A stretch of 64,000 nt of DNA from Aspidapion aeneum (GCA_963576565.1 OY755038.1:141535206-141599205), one strand, 5' to 3'. Numbered from the stretch's first letter, positions 1-12,860 are shown. Notes: generated by a model not told the origin, from the sequence alone. Program-made: numbers and translations.

Positions 1-26
1 AAGGCGTTAACGAATTTTTCCTAGGC

Positions 27-74
27 CTTACAACGTGCCATTTTCAATCTTAGGTCTTACGTTACATACATATA
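27..74 (+). repeat. diverged fragment resembling the 5' end of the A/B LTR family
   Basis: A short stretch shares the order and much of the wording of the first ~45 bases of the A and B LTRs: an acgtg(t/c)cattttt block, a tta(a/g)g block, then acgttacat. It stops at the TA that precedes the inverted repeat at 75. The bases after the right-hand inverted repeat (19810-19830) weakly resemble the next part of the LTR. This suggests an older LTR relative split by the 75-19807 insertion. The match is short and read by eye. Confidence 0.3.
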
Positions 75-250
75 CCGGGTGGGCCAAAAAAAACCGGTCA
101 ATTTTTTTTTATTATCACTTTAAAACTATACAATCGATTTTAATAGGACAAACTGCACTTGGCCGAGAATTAATCAGAGATTTGACGAAATGTATTTTTT
201 GTCGGCCATCTCAAAATCTAAGATAGCGGACGAAATTAAAATGTACCCTT
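75..250 (+). repeat. left terminal inverted repeat of the 75-19807 segment
   Basis: It starts CCGGGTGGGCC followed by an A-run and ACCGG. Read inward it matches the reverse complement of 19634-19807 through several shared blocks, including atcgattttaat, aaactgcacttgg and aattaatcagag, and ends near aaaatgtaccc. TA lies immediately outside. Confidence 0.7.
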
Positions 251-1300
251 CAAAGATGCTTGTGTTGCAAACATGTTTTAATTATTTTTTTAAATTAGTA
301 AAAAAGCTGCATTCTTGCCACGTACAACAAGGTACGAATCAGCAAAATCGGTTCAGTGGTTCTGAAAAAAATATTTTTGTTTCAACCATTGTTTTGCATA
401 TTATATGATTGCCTTGCCATGTCTGCACTTGTTTCCTTATAAATTTATCACTACTGAACCGATATTAATGAAATAAAAAACGTTAAAAGATTGCTTTTTA
501 AAGATCATGATCAAACTTTATCGCCATCTTAAAATTTAAGATGGCGGACAGAATCATACTCGAGTCTTTAAAATGGCGTGTGTATTCTTATTTTCCGAAA
601 ATGCTTTAGTTGTTTTAAACTATAGAAAAGCACTACTTTTCCCACACACAACGAGGTACATTTAAATTAGTTAAATCTGAGGTAGGTGTGGTGGTTCTCA
701 TAAAATTTATTTTTGTTTCAACCATTGTTTTACAGATTATACGATTGTATTGCCAATCCTGTCTGCATTAATTTCCTCGTTGTAACTAAACCGATTTTAG
801 CGAAATAAAAAAAATCGTTGAATTGAAAACTAATCCATTTCTCAAAGTGGAGTATTGTAAATACAAAAAATAAAAAATCGTCTTCTCCACTAGTGCTCCA
901 CCCTCTCTTCATGTATCGAACCTAAAAAGTTTCATCAGCAGGGAGGGCCTCGCATGCGCGACAAAGAGCAAAAAACTGACTAGCCACAGACACGTGTTTC
1001 GAACTTATTGTGATCTCCTCAGTGTGGCATAAGTCAAAAGCGGACTATAACGCCTGACAAGCATAATTAAATTGAAAACTAATCCATTTCTCAAAGTGGA
1101 GTATTGTAAATACAAAAAATCGTCTTCTCCACTAGTGCATCGAACCTAAAAAGTTTCATCAGCAGGAGAGGCAAAAAACTGGGTGAGTATGATTGCTCTT
1201 TAAAGATTATAATCGAAATGTCGTACAAAATTATACTTGAATCAAAATGGCATGCTTATTCTTATTTTCCGAAAATGTTTTAGTTTTTTTTAAAGGATAT
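180..1300 (+). repeat. diverged ~310-bp tandem units
   Basis: Shared blocks recur in order: a 'gccatctcaaaatctaag / gccatcttaaaatttaag' block at ~208 and ~523, and a 'tttttgtttcaaccattgtttt' block at ~375 and ~709. A third partial unit is at ~1195-1290, where the 'tattcttattttccgaaaatg' block of 582 reappears. A separate direct repeat of about 100 bp lies at 821-935 and 1070-1172, containing a run of 'ctcaaagtggagtattg'. No coding potential is seen. Confidence 0.6.
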
Positions 1301-1699
1301 GGCACTGGGCCCATTATACCTTGCGTTCATCAGATTTCGTTTATATTATAACTTTTTAATATACACATAAGCGGTTTTTACCATAAGGACATTGTTTATA
1401 CAATTTGATTTATTATAACAGTTACAGTGCGTTATAGCAAAACGTCGTGAATTGCCATTGTGTTTGAAAAAGACAAAAAATTGTTTAGTCAGGGCTATCA
1501 AAATAGACGGGCCACGATCCTCCACTTTGTTGACGTCACATCCGGGGCTGATTTTTTTTTGATGGTCACATTACGACACAGCTGATTGTCTTTGAAATAT
1601 TGAAGTTGAAATGACGGTTCATGGATATTTGATTTTTTTTTAAATAAAGCCGTTTTTGAGATTGTTTTTACTTTATTCTGGCGGAACAATTTTTTTAAA

Positions 1700-4600
1700 A
1701 TGTATAATAAGCCCTAATTTTTCATAGCCGCTTCATAAGCTCACACAAAAATTAAGTTTAAAGCAGAAGCGAATGTGACAATCACATATAACAAAGTCAA
1801 ATACATGTCAAATATAACAGTTGGCATGTGGTACATGGCGGGTAATTTGAATTCAAAATAAGGAATGCTAAATCTTGAAGATTTTAACCTTTTAATCATG
1901 TTGCTTCCTTACAAACCTTTGGTGGAATATCGGGATGGTGTCTGAGAATATTTCACTGAAATTTTGCGGAAATCTGTAGTGCCATTTTGAAAATATCATA
2001 AAAAAACGTCTGACCTCCCATAAGACCCAATGTAAAATTCAGCCCCGGGAGAACAGCTGATTTTTTCAGGGTCGTGGCCTCTATTTTTGTTTTGGCCTTG
2101 GTTTAGTTTATAACCCTCTCATATCTCTGTTTGTAACGAGCAAAATGCTCACTTGCTTGGAGTTTGTGCTCACGTAGCAAGGGTGTTATGGTATCTGGGA
2201 TATGTCCGTCACGGACCTGTAGTTCACTATCCCAGAGACAATATGATTTTAGCAGTCCTAGATACAGCTAACAGAGACCTTATCTAGGATTTTAGGGTTT
2301 AGTGTTAAGACTAGGTTATGGTATGTTATGCCCACTTAACGCAATAATATATCTTTTAATAATTCATTTTATATTCCTGAGCTTACGATATTTGTTGAGA
2401 CTGATTATATTTGCCTCCGTATAAAGCCGGGATCAAACGACTCTTGTACTTGGCGAATAATTGTTACTTGCGTATACTTGCCATGTCGTGTGAGTGGGTA
2501 ACTTGTACAATTATTTGTCACTCGTTGATTTGTAACGTTCAAATTTTGCTAATCGAATTAAGTTAATGAATTTGGATAATTCACTCCAAATTTTATAAAT
2601 CACTGATTAAATATTTTAATTTATTTAATTGAAATATAATAAAGTTACAGAATTTCATTTATTTTCTAAAAATAGCATACGTACAATATTTTGTTAAATA
2701 ATTATGGCATTTATTAATTGGGCACAGTATATTTTTGATCCTCTTCTGCTCATGCTTGGTAACATTTCTTCTCTTTATCTTTCTGGGCATTTCTCATTGT
2801 TGTACTTGTATTGGGGTGTACCTAAAATAAAACCATGGCAATTAAATAAATGTTTTATTTATTTTGCTCATTTAGTGTATGCTGGTCTTTAATTAATAGC
2901 CAGCTCCCTGACTAAGATTCTTATAAATAATTCAGTACTAGAGCACTATTGTTTATAAAACTCAAGCCTTATTTTTGCTAACAAGACTCATCTTTAAGCT
3001 ACCTAATTCATAACAATATTTTAAACATTTGTTTTATACCTACCTAAAATATAAGTCTACCAAAACTTTGCATATTTGGTAGCCAGAGTATTCTAGAACC
3101 TCCTCATCTATGCTAATGTATCCAGATTCTACTTAGGATTGGTTCTGCATCTCACTATATAGTTTTTGCTAAAAAGAAAGATTCATTAATTATTGGTTGC
3201 TATTATTTCTTATTTAAATTTTAAACCTACCTGGGTATTATTTGTTCCTAGTGGCCTTTGGATCCATTTCTATATTTATTAATTTTCCATCTTTATTTGG
3301 TTATTGTACTGTAAAGATTTATTTAAATTACTTGGTACTTGTCCTTAGCTTCTCCTTAGATCACATTTATGATGTTTTCAATAATCTAGGATTTTCTATG
3401 ATCCCTAAAAAGAAATAAACGATAGATTATTTTACCTGAAAAAAATCTATTTATTAACCTACAAATTTTGTACTTACCTTAAAAATATTAACTGGCTAAT
3501 AGATGGTAGAGTTCCCTTCAGGAGCTGATCCATGTCTCATTTCATTAGAATAGTCGTACTTTGTCTATTTGCCTAGTTTCTATGTTTGTGTATTTCTTGA
3601 CCATTTAGTAATTTTCCACCTTATTATTCACTTATCTAGGATATTTCATAGCTTGCCTATGATCTAGGAGCCTAGGCGAAGGTTGCCTTAGATATCTTCT
3701 TACAAATAGATAATTCATACGCCTAATTTTCGCCATTTTCGAGGTCTTAATTTTATTTTAAAAAATCCGTTTTTATTGTTACAATCCTTAAAGGGATGCA
3801 AAATTAAGTTGCCTCACAGTGAATTTTGGGTATTGGTTTTTGGTATCTTCCAATTTGTTTTGGAGTTTGTGACCAAAAATCACATTCACGATGTGGATTT
3901 ATGGTGAAAATGTGCCTGGCCCTCAGAACAACCTAGAGGTAATTATCCATATAATTAGTTAGATTTCTGAATGTTATATAGGGAATATTGTATAGATTTA
4001 CATTTGATTTCGTTAGATATTTTCTGCGCTATTTCATTTTTTTTTTATAAAATACTTACCTCTTGGTAGTAGGTCTTTTGGAGATATTAGTATTTCATTA
4101 TATTTTATCAAAGCTAATTAGTAGTAATGAGTTTATTACTACGATTTTCGGGTACCCTTAAATTACCTAACCTTCCCCTACTCTAACCTAACCTAACCCG
4201 AAATATTTATTGTGCGATTTCCTTCGTTATACCTACCTCTCCTTTTATTCGAAGTAGGTAGGCGCTTTAGCGACAAAACCATAGACAAAACATTTTATTT
4301 TTTTTGTGTTTTTAATTCAATCATGAAAAAAAAAGATTATTTATTTTCTTAAAAATTAAGTACCTATTCTGATATTAATATTTTGTTCGTATAATTTTAT
4401 GGCGAGCACCTTTTAAAATAGAATGGCAACCCTGTCAAAGAAAATAGAGGTTTTTCTGTAAAATGGGATTTTAATGATTTTACAATAAAGTAGGTATTTT
4501 CTAAACTCAGTTCAAAATATAAAAAAAAGGCACGATGCGAGATAAGCATTCACACTGTTGTCGTGGGAATTTGATTTATAGTTTTTAAATGATAAAAAGT

Positions 4601-6781
4601 TTATTTCTTTTTGATTAATATTTTAAATGAAAATTATTTTCTTTTCCTTGCATATAGAACTGTTACAAATTGTTTTACCTGATATTCCGATAAATGAATT
4701 AATAAATCTAAAACTTAAATGGGCAAATATTCGTTGGCAACCATCATGGCTATCAATAATAATATTTTGCTTGCATTCTTCTATGAAGAAATAAACTAAA
4801 TAGGTAAATTAATATAAAGAAATACATCATTTTAAGACGCAAATAAATAAATAAATTTCATAATTTAATAATTAAATATAATAAATAAATACAATAAATA
4901 ACTATAATATAATCAATAAGTAAAAGAAATATCTATATAAACTATTTTATAAAGAATTGGATTGCCTTAATAAATTATGAATAAATATGAATAAACTAAA
5001 AATATAAAATATACCTACCTACTTAAATATTTTTATTATGTAATTTTTTTTTCTTATTTTTGTCTATAACTACCTTTCCTAATCCCTTGAAATTCGTGGT
5101 TGTTTTTGTAAATAAAATAACTGTATATTAATTATAATTAATTAAGATTTATTTTATTTTCTCTCTTTATCTACGCATTTCTGTGCGTGTGATTTTTCTG
5201 ATGCTAGGATTCTTTTAATCCTAGGGTTCACCTATCAGACCAAAGTCTTATCATTCACCTACCAGATTAAGGTCTCGTCTCATGTTAGACATCCTCCTAC
5301 CAGACCAAAGTCTCATGTTAGACATCGATCAACCAGATTACAGTTTTGCAGTATCGGCTTACGAATTAGGCCTCTTATCTATCCTTCCTTGCCTACCTTT
5401 AGTACCTTGAAGATGAACTGACTTCGGACTTCGCTACCCCGGAATATGGTATATCCGAGGATAATAATAACTGGTATGATCCAACCATTTATTATTTTAT
5501 CACTAATTTAGTGATTTATTATTATCGATTTTGATTAGTTTATTTTATTTAATCAATTATGATTGAAATTATTTTGCGGGTACTATATAATTTTAGTTAG
5601 GGTATAGCGCCTGGATAACTAGATTGCGGCTATTTCCTTGCGCATGTGTGAACGTCACGTAATCACGTCGCGTCGCGTTTTAAGTAAATCTCAAATGTTT
5701 ACCATTGTAAACACTTATAATAAATAAGTGATTTTTATGGCTAAATTTAGGTAACTTTTACATCAACACGTTTACTAAATTTCAGGTGGTTGTTCTTTTG
5801 AGCAATGAATTAACTGAATTATTATCTTTTTGTTTCATTAAACAATTAATTTTTCCAAGTATTCTATACTTTAAATTATTTTTATTTTACTGACTATGAT
5901 TTGGTTCGGTTCGGTTCGGTCTACATTTTATGACTATACAATAAAGACACCCGGTGTCTACCAGCTACCCTTATCTTTTTTATATGTTCTACACATCGAG
6001 CATCATACCCTACATACCTTTTTTATTTTTAAACTCAGTTTGATTTTCGTAATTTTTTTGTTTTTAAAAATATAAAAAAAAACAATAAAAATAAAAACTT
6101 CTTTTCATTGCTTTTTTAATATTTATAGTTATAGCTAGGAAATTCGTAACAATTCAGATATCCAAATAAACAAAGAAATATCAAAGTTTATAGTTCGCGA
6201 AGTTCTTTTAAAGGGAAACCCAAAACACGTTAAAAAATAGCTACAACATGGGGTCCTATGTGGACTTCAGGATTATTATTTGTTTATTGCTCGACATTTT
6301 GAAAACCCTTCTAGTTATTTTTAAATTCGATATAATATCTGATTGGGTGTCTTTTTAGTTTAACCAAAGTTGTTGAGTTTCAGAAATCCGCATAAGTAAC
6401 CATGGAGCTAGTACTATCTGCGATAGCCTGTGCGTAGTCATGTCATTGTTTTTTTGCGGTTAGTAAATTATACTAAAGGTTATCCAAAGATAAGGAAAAA
6501 AATTGACGAACATTTATAGGTGAGGGCAAATGGGCCCCAGAGAGAAGAAATAAAGAGAAAGTTGCGGTGCTATGATGGTTTTAGCCGTAGAAGCAGTTGA
6601 GTAGATAGATAATAAGAGGGTCTTGGACAACTCGCTGCAGGTAAGCTCACCTTCTAGCAAACATACCGTCGGCTCAACTGATTTGACTTAACCTGACCTG
6701 TGGCGAATTAACTCAGTTGCGATTTAACTTTGCGGTGGCGGTAAGTCTGTCACAAGTTAGAGGCGGCGAGTTGTTCCATTT
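1700..6781. other. AT-rich non-coding stretch, no gene recognised
   Basis: No reading frame here looks like a gene. The stretch is very AT-rich, with simple-sequence tracts at 4840-4990, a short ggttc tandem at ~5902-5922, and a cluster of imperfect ~35-bp repeats at 5227-5345 built on 'ctaccagaccaaagtct'. The 6550-6780 part is less AT-rich and directly flanks the BEL insertion. I can assign nothing to it. Confidence 0.6.
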
Positions 6782-6786
6782 GAGAG
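6782..6786. repeat. target-site duplication GAGAG, left copy
   Basis: GAGAG abuts the left BEL/Pao LTR and reappears immediately after the right LTR at 13889-13893. Five base pairs is the usual BEL/Pao duplication. With this boundary both LTRs are 662 bp, the right copy opens with TG, and the left copy opens with TA, a one-base change. Confidence 0.85.
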
Positions 6787-7448
6787 TAGTGAGGTCAGGC
6801 CTTCTGTAGAAAATAAAATATACCGAAGGACCACTCGAGATAGCTCGAGAAAAACGTGGGAGAGTTAAGAGGGACTGTATCTTTCCACAGGGCTCCAACA
6901 GGGAAAAAAGAGCCTAAAAACTTAAATACTAAAAAATAGCGTAGCAATGAAAAATTATCAAGAAACGACTTACCCTTAGATGTCTTTTGTAGCTACTTGG
7001 CTGGCCAGCCCGATTATACGCGAAGTACCAGACTCTCCATTGTTCTATAGTTCAAAATGTTCCAAACACTAATATCTAATAAACTAAAGCGTAAAATTAA
7101 TAGTTTCCACAATTTTAATATAAAATAATAGCGGTGCGGTGACTTTAGTTGCACGTGGCGCGTGGTTGAGTTGTTCTCGCAGACAATCGGCGTTTTCGTC
7201 TGCTAGGCCGAATTTAGCCGCTTATCTCAAATCCTTCATTGCTGGAAGAAGCGCGCGAAGTTTAAATTTAAAATATGGAAAGATATAGCGTAAAGTAAAT
7301 CAAAATAATATTCTACAAACGCTTGTAAGCGTAGAAAATGTAACCCAAAAATATTTAAAAACTAAGAGAGATAGCTTCTCTAATTTTAAGTGAAAATTAG
7401 AGAATATAATTATTTACAAAAATAAAAACAAGTTGGGAAACTTGTTCA
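6787..7448 (-). repeat. BEL/Pao LTR (3' LTR of the element)
   Basis: The 662-bp repeat is matched base for base by 13227-13888 at a constant offset of 6440, apart from two substitutions. It ends in CA and opens with TA where the other copy has TG. As the element is on the minus strand, this is its downstream LTR; the plus-strand flank at 7449-7465 is the polypurine-tract region seen from the opposite strand. Confidence 0.93.
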
Positions 7449-7469
7449 TTCGGCCCACCAAAATGAGCA

Positions 7470-10400
7470 TCATTTTTCGGTAGGTGAATCTGAATCAATT
7501 GGAAGGGGGCAAAGCTTGACTAAAGGTCGTTTAAAGATACCGGACGCGGTACGAACATTTGCTACCCTAGCGTGCCCATCAGGCCCTTTAAAAATTTCAA
7601 TAATGCGACCTACCCGCCATTGAAGGGGCGGTGATAACTCGTCTTTGATAAGAACGAGGGTACCTATTTTTGGCTCTGCGCATGGTTCCAACCATTTATT
7701 TCGTACTTGAAGGGTATGTAAAAATTCTTGGCTCCAACGACGCCAAAAATCGGCTTGTATTCGTTGGACCAAGTTCCATCGCGATAACCGATTCTCAGGT
7801 TTACTTGAAAAATCTTCATCAGGAACAGAAACTAAAGGTCCATGTGTTAAAAAATGTCCCGGTGTTAAAACCTGTAGATCGTTACAGTCGGTAGATTGCG
7901 GGGTCAAGGGGCGAGAATTTAAAATCGCCTCAATTTGACAAAGAACCGTGTACAACTCCTCATAACTCAGAATCTGCGAGCCAATGGTACGAATTAAGTG
8001 AGTTTTTACTGATTTTATCCCTGACTCCCAAAGACCGCCGAAGTGGGGAGCTGATGGAGGGATAAAATTCCAGGCGATAGCTTGTTGCGTGCAAGCATTT
8101 CTTGCAAGATCAAGCAATTCTTTGCTTGATTTAACGAAATTTGTGCCATTGTCTGAAAAAAGAGTTTTTATGTAACCTCTTCGGGCAACAAAGCGACGTA
8201 GCGCAGCTAAAAAAGCGTCCGAAGTTAGATCTGACACTAACTCGAGATGTAAAGCTTTAGTATTTAGACAAATAAAAAGGCAGATATATGCTTTTTGTGT
8301 TTTCACACCTCTGTGTTTACTGAGAGTGATAGGTATAGCACCACTAAAATCTACTCCACTAAAAGTAAAAGGCTTTTGTGGAATCAAGCGGTAGGACGGA
8401 ATTTGTCCCATGATTTGCTCATAAGAATGCGGTTTGACGCGAAAGCAACGAACACATTTGGATAAAACCGTTTTAATTAAGCGTTTGGCAGATAAAATCC
8501 AAAAAATTTGACTAATGAGATATTGGACTGTTTGCACTCCGACATGCAAATATTTTTTGTGCATATATTCAATAAAAATATAAGAAAGTCTACTTTCCTT
8601 GGGTAAAAGAAGAGGATGTTTTTGTCCGTAAGAAATAGTCATGGCTTGTTGAATGCGTCCTCCAACTCTTATAAGACCATCCTGGTCTAAAAAGGGATTC
8701 AATTTTTGTATGGGTTTTATGCATTTTTTCTGGTTTTGAAGGTTAAGAATTACTTCAGAAAAGTATTTTTGTTGTTCGTGCTTAGCCAAACATTTTAAAG
8801 CGTTAAAGAGATCGATATAATCTATATTTGTCTTTTTTCTGACGTCTGCGGATAGTCTACAATTATTTATGAATCGCAAACTGCGGGCTAAAAGTAGTTG
8901 AATAGCGTAAAAATCGGATTTATTATTTAAAAGCGAATCTAAAAAATTTTCCGTTGTTCGGTCACAAGAAATCAGAGCAACATTTTTTCGTTCCTCAGTC
9001 TCTAAACTGTCATTTATTTTGACTTGCGGGGTTTTTGTTGGCCATTTATCGAAAGATTCTTGTAAAAAACTAGGGGCGGCCCACCATAGGGGATGATTTA
9101 AAAGCTCACTCGGCGAGCAGCCGCGGCTGGCTACATCGGCACTATTGAGAAAAGTGGGGGTATATAACCAACATTCTGGATTAATATTATCTTGGATAAG
9201 ACTAACACGATTTGCGACAAAAGTTTTCCATTTACTTGGATGGGATTTTATCCAGTGTAAAACAACCATTGCGTCCGAAAAAGCGTAAATATTATTTATT
9301 GTGAACCTTTTTATGAATATATCATATGTGTATTTTAAGACCTCAGATAAAAGAGTAGCGGCTAGAAGTTCTATTCTCGGAATACTAACAAATTTTTTAA
9401 GTGGAGCGATGCGACTTTTCGCAAGAACAAAATATATGTGATATTTAGCGTTTCGTAAGACACGTAAGTATATTACGCATGCGTACCCTCGTTCACTCGC
9501 ATCACAAAAACCACAGAGATCGATGGATTCCGCGTTGCTGATGTCAATGTGGCGGGGTAAACTAAATTTTTCTAAAACTTGAAATTCAGATTGATAGAGT
9601 GTCCACTGACGAACTATTTCTAAAGTAGGCGTGGCGTCCCAGGAAATACCAAGTAACCAAATTTGTTGAATCAAATATTTTAAAGTGAATGTTACTGGGG
9701 TAAGATACCCATGGGGGTCATAGCAGCGTGCTAAAAAAGAGAGAAGCGTCCTTTTAGTACAGCTTTGCTGATTAGGTAATATGTTAAATCGAAACTCGTC
9801 GTAGGAAGGATGCCAGCACAGGCCTAAGACCTTAGTGACGTCATCCGAATCGAGAGATAAAACTGCGGGGTTGACTAAGGAGGGATCTAAATGAGAGATC
9901 ACTTCTGAGCGATTGCTAGACCATTTGTGTAATTTCAAGCCAGCGTTTCCTAATAACTCCGTAAGCTCCTGCTGCAAATTTAACGCCTCTTGAACCGTTT
10001 TACATGAAGTAGTGACGTCATCAATATAGGTATCGTTAAGTATAACTTTAGCAGCGTGAGGGTAGTTATCATATTCGGACTCAGCTAAGTGCTGAAGGGT
10101 GCGTAAAGCGAGATATGGTGAACAGTTCACTCCGTAAGTGACAGTTCGTAGTTTAAAAACGGAAACTTTTTCATTAGGGTTAAACCGCCAAAATATTTTT
10201 TGGTATTTTTGATGATCAGGGTTGATATTTATACCACGATACATTTTTTGAATATCGCAGGTGAGCGTCACAGGGTTAAGGCGAAAATGTAATAATATTT
10301 GAATAATATCTTTTTGTAGTTTTGGACCCGATAATAATACTTGATTAAACGAAATATGCGTAAAAGGGTCAGTAATACTCGCATTAAAAACTACCCTTGT

Positions 10401-12860
10401 CTTAGTAGTGATAGCTTCATTTTTAACAACAGCGAAATGTGGAATAAAAAAGCTGTCTGAATCGTCTTCTTTTTCTGAGTCATAGTCCATATGACCCAAT
10501 TCCAAATATTCATTCATAAATTTAGAATATTCACAATACAAGTTTTTATCGCGAAGCAGTTTTTTTTCTAAAGATAAGAAACGATTTAGCGTGACTTGTT
10601 TTATTCCAGGAAACTGAGGTGGATTTGCAAATGTGCGAAAGGGAAGGGAGACAGTATACCGGCCGTCTTGATTACGCGACACGCTCTGTTTAAAATAATT
10701 TTCACACATTTCATCCTCTGGTTTCAAATGAGTTTTTTGGGGGACGCAGTCGGTTTCCCAAAATTTTGAAATTAATTGCGAAAGCGAGTCATTTTCATTT
10801 TGACAAAAAAGAGCATTAATTGGCGGGGTAGAAATGAAGGGTTGATTTATTTGTCCCATCAAAATATAGCCGAAAATAGTTCCCATAGCAAAGGGATGAT
10901 TTGGATCATCGCTAGCGATTTTTTCACCCTGTATAATTAGTGGAAAGAGATCCATACCAATTAGTAAATTTACAGGCGAAGGGTTGTAAAAAGTGGGATC
11001 TGCTAAGGGTAAATTTTTTATAAAATGCCAATTTTCTGTATTTATTTTTACTGACGGTAAATCAGTACAAACTTTTTGCAAAATAATCGCTTGCGTAGAC
11101 ACAAAAATATCTGGTTTTTGAAAATTACAAATTTTAATAAAAATCGATCCTAGATCAGAAGTAAGAGAGTTGCCTCCAACCCCCTGTATATTTGAACATA
11201 AGGGTTGTCTTGGAAGGCCCAATTGTTGCGCTAATTTTTGAGAACAGAAAGTGTTTTGCGAACCGCTGTCTAACACCGCTCTAACTGTTTGAAAGTTACC
11301 GCGGACATCTTGAATTTTTACTAGGATAGTTGACAATAAAACTTGCGATTGCGCAGAAATAAAACCACAATGCGTGGGGTTAGAACCCGAAGGAGTTGCG
11401 ATTGGTACTTGTGAATTAGAAGACGTCGAAGTAAAATTGTTATTATTTTGAGTAGAGTAATTTTGAAGCGGACACCCAGTAGCCGGGGATCTAAAACTTT
11501 GCTGGCTGGCGAAGTAACCACGTGGTGCAATACTTGGAGATGCGTTGGGACTAATATTAGAGGGATTTTGTGAGAAATTCACGTTAGCATCAAAATGTGA
11601 TCTATTTTGATTTTGAGAATTAGCGCAATTATAATTTCGCTCAAAATGAATTAATGAGTGATGTCTTTGATTACCAGGGCAATAGCGACATGAGCGTAGA
11701 CTTTGACAAGAATTTGTTAAATGTATTGAGCTTAAACAATTTAAACATAGTTTTTTATTTTTAGCGTAAGAATAGCGTTCGTAGGGAGATTTACCTTTAA
11801 ATGCGTTACATAAATATATTGAATGTGTGTTAGAATCACAAAAAGCGCATCTATCTTTAGAATGAGTATTTTCCGTACCAAGTAGCGTTTTTGTATAATA
11901 AGGCGAGGCGTTATTTTTATAAAACTGTTTATTATTTTTAAATCTATTTTTAGATTGTAGCGAATAAAGCGAATTACATTGACTTTCAAGGAAATTATAA
12001 ATTTCTTGATATTTGGGCATTTCATTAGACCTAGAATTAGCTAGTTCAAAGCGCGAAAGTAGTACCTCAGGCAATTTATCTAGTAAAATGTTGGCGAGCG
12101 GAAAACACCATTGATCAGTGTCGTAATTTAGAGTTTTTAAAGCCTCAATGTTTTCTGAAAAAACATCAAGCAACGTGCGCAGCGTTTCTGGATTGTCGTC
12201 TTTGAGAGCGGGAAAATTATACACGGAGCGCCAATAAGTTTGAGCCGATAAGCGGGGGTTATGATAGCGTTTTAGAAGCGTATTGTAAGCGATTATATAA
12301 TTAGCGTCGGTTATTTGTAAATGTTTAACTACGTTTAAAGGCGGTCCTTTTAGGTAGGACAGTAACAAATTAAATTTAGCGTTTGTAGGAATACTAGGAT
12401 TATTGTGTACAGAACTATTGTACATATCAAGAAAGGTTGGAAACTTAGTGATGTCGCCATGAAATTCGACAATGCGCAGTCTGGGCATTAAAGACGCCAT
12501 AAAGCGGTCTGGATCAGAAGAGTTTGAAATTTGCGTTAAGTTTTGAGGTTGAGGAGCTTCAATTTTCACCTCAAATAGTTGTTTTTGAATTCTTTTAATA
12601 TCATAGAAGCTGTCGTCAAACTCAGTGAGGCGTTCATTTTCTTCTTCCAGTCTCTCCGGACTTGCCGAATAAGCCTCTATTATTTGATTTTGATAAATAA
12701 AAAATGTTTCTTTCATCTCATCAAGGTCGATAAGTCGAACCTGTAAACACGGTTTTTTTGTATCATCCGTTAGGCATGCATTAGCTAAGTTATGAAGAGT
12801 ATTAATGCGATTATGTTGCACATTACGGAGTGCTTCTAACTTCTTAAGTTGCGTACTCAT
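7470..12860 (-). CDS. BEL/Pao gag-pol polyprotein
   Basis: This polyprotein makes the particle and carries out reverse transcription and integration. The first true ATG is at 12858-12860, giving 1796 residues. An upstream extension would need a GTG start. Domains in order: gag with a DUF1759-like region (about 30-330), Cys/His clusters (CAFC, CLNC, CRYC, about 337-400), an aspartic protease with LDSGSQ (~530), an RT of Pao type with YIDD (~947), an RNase H with FCDAS (~1117), an H2C2 integrase zinc module (~1433-1470), a DDE integrase core with FSDNG (~1573) and WESG (~1610), and a DUF5641-like C-terminus. No stop or frameshift occurs in 5.4 kb, so the copy looks coding-competent. The family is clear; activity is inferred. 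Confidence 0.95.
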   Translation of the reverse strand: MSTQLKKLEALRNVQHNRINTLHNLANACLTDDTKKPCLQVRLIDLDEMKETFFIYQNQIIEAYSASPERLEEENERLTEFDDSFYDIKRIQKQLFEVKIEAPQPQNLTQISNSSDPDRFMASLMPRLRIVEFHGDITKFPTFLDMYNSSVHNNPSIPTNAKFNLLLSYLKGPPLNVVKHLQITDANYIIAYNTLLKRYHNPRLSAQTYWRSVYNFPALKDDNPETLRTLLDVFSENIEALKTLNYDTDQWCFPLANILLDKLPEVLLSRFELANSRSNEMPKYQEIYNFLESQCNSLYSLQSKNRFKNNKQFYKNNASPYYTKTLLGTENTHSKDRCAFCDSNTHSIYLCNAFKGKSPYERYSYAKNKKLCLNCLSSIHLTNSCQSLRSCRYCPGNQRHHSLIHFERNYNCANSQNQNRSHFDANVNFSQNPSNISPNASPSIAPRGYFASQQSFRSPATGCPLQNYSTQNNNNFTSTSSNSQVPIATPSGSNPTHCGFISAQSQVLLSTILVKIQDVRGNFQTVRAVLDSGSQNTFCSQKLAQQLGLPRQPLCSNIQGVGGNSLTSDLGSIFIKICNFQKPDIFVSTQAIILQKVCTDLPSVKINTENWHFIKNLPLADPTFYNPSPVNLLIGMDLFPLIIQGEKIASDDPNHPFAMGTIFGYILMGQINQPFISTPPINALFCQNENDSLSQLISKFWETDCVPQKTHLKPEDEMCENYFKQSVSRNQDGRYTVSLPFRTFANPPQFPGIKQVTLNRFLSLEKKLLRDKNLYCEYSKFMNEYLELGHMDYDSEKEDDSDSFFIPHFAVVKNEAITTKTRVVFNASITDPFTHISFNQVLLSGPKLQKDIIQILLHFRLNPVTLTCDIQKMYRGININPDHQKYQKIFWRFNPNEKVSVFKLRTVTYGVNCSPYLALRTLQHLAESEYDNYPHAAKVILNDTYIDDVTTSCKTVQEALNLQQELTELLGNAGLKLHKWSSNRSEVISHLDPSLVNPAVLSLDSDDVTKVLGLCWHPSYDEFRFNILPNQQSCTKRTLLSFLARCYDPHGYLTPVTFTLKYLIQQIWLLGISWDATPTLEIVRQWTLYQSEFQVLEKFSLPRHIDISNAESIDLCGFCDASERGYACVIYLRVLRNAKYHIYFVLAKSRIAPLKKFVSIPRIELLAATLLSEVLKYTYDIFIKRFTINNIYAFSDAMVVLHWIKSHPSKWKTFVANRVSLIQDNINPECWLYTPTFLNSADVASRGCSPSELLNHPLWWAAPSFLQESFDKWPTKTPQVKINDSLETEERKNVALISCDRTTENFLDSLLNNKSDFYAIQLLLARSLRFINNCRLSADVRKKTNIDYIDLFNALKCLAKHEQQKYFSEVILNLQNQKKCIKPIQKLNPFLDQDGLIRVGGRIQQAMTISYGQKHPLLLPKESRLSYIFIEYMHKKYLHVGVQTVQYLISQIFWILSAKRLIKTVLSKCVRCFRVKPHSYEQIMGQIPSYRLIPQKPFTFSGVDFSGAIPITLSKHRGVKTQKAYICLFICLNTKALHLELVSDLTSDAFLAALRRFVARRGYIKTLFSDNGTNFVKSSKELLDLARNACTQQAIAWNFIPPSAPHFGGLWESGIKSVKTHLIRTIGSQILSYEELYTVLCQIEAILNSRPLTPQSTDCNDLQVLTPGHFLTHGPLVSVPDEDFSSKPENRLSRWNLVQRIQADFWRRWSQEFLHTLQVRNKWLEPCAEPKIGTLVLIKDELSPPLQWRVGRIIEIFKGPDGHARVANVRTASGIFKRPLVKLCPLPIDSDSPTEK

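Noticed and set aside
900..1180. CTGATGA on the minus strand near 1150, checked as another hammerhead
   Set aside because: GAAAC overlaps the core with no room for stem II, and no stem I could be paired.
1498..1689. 63-codon minus-strand frame
   Set aside because: Low-complexity lysine-rich translation of T-rich repeat DNA.
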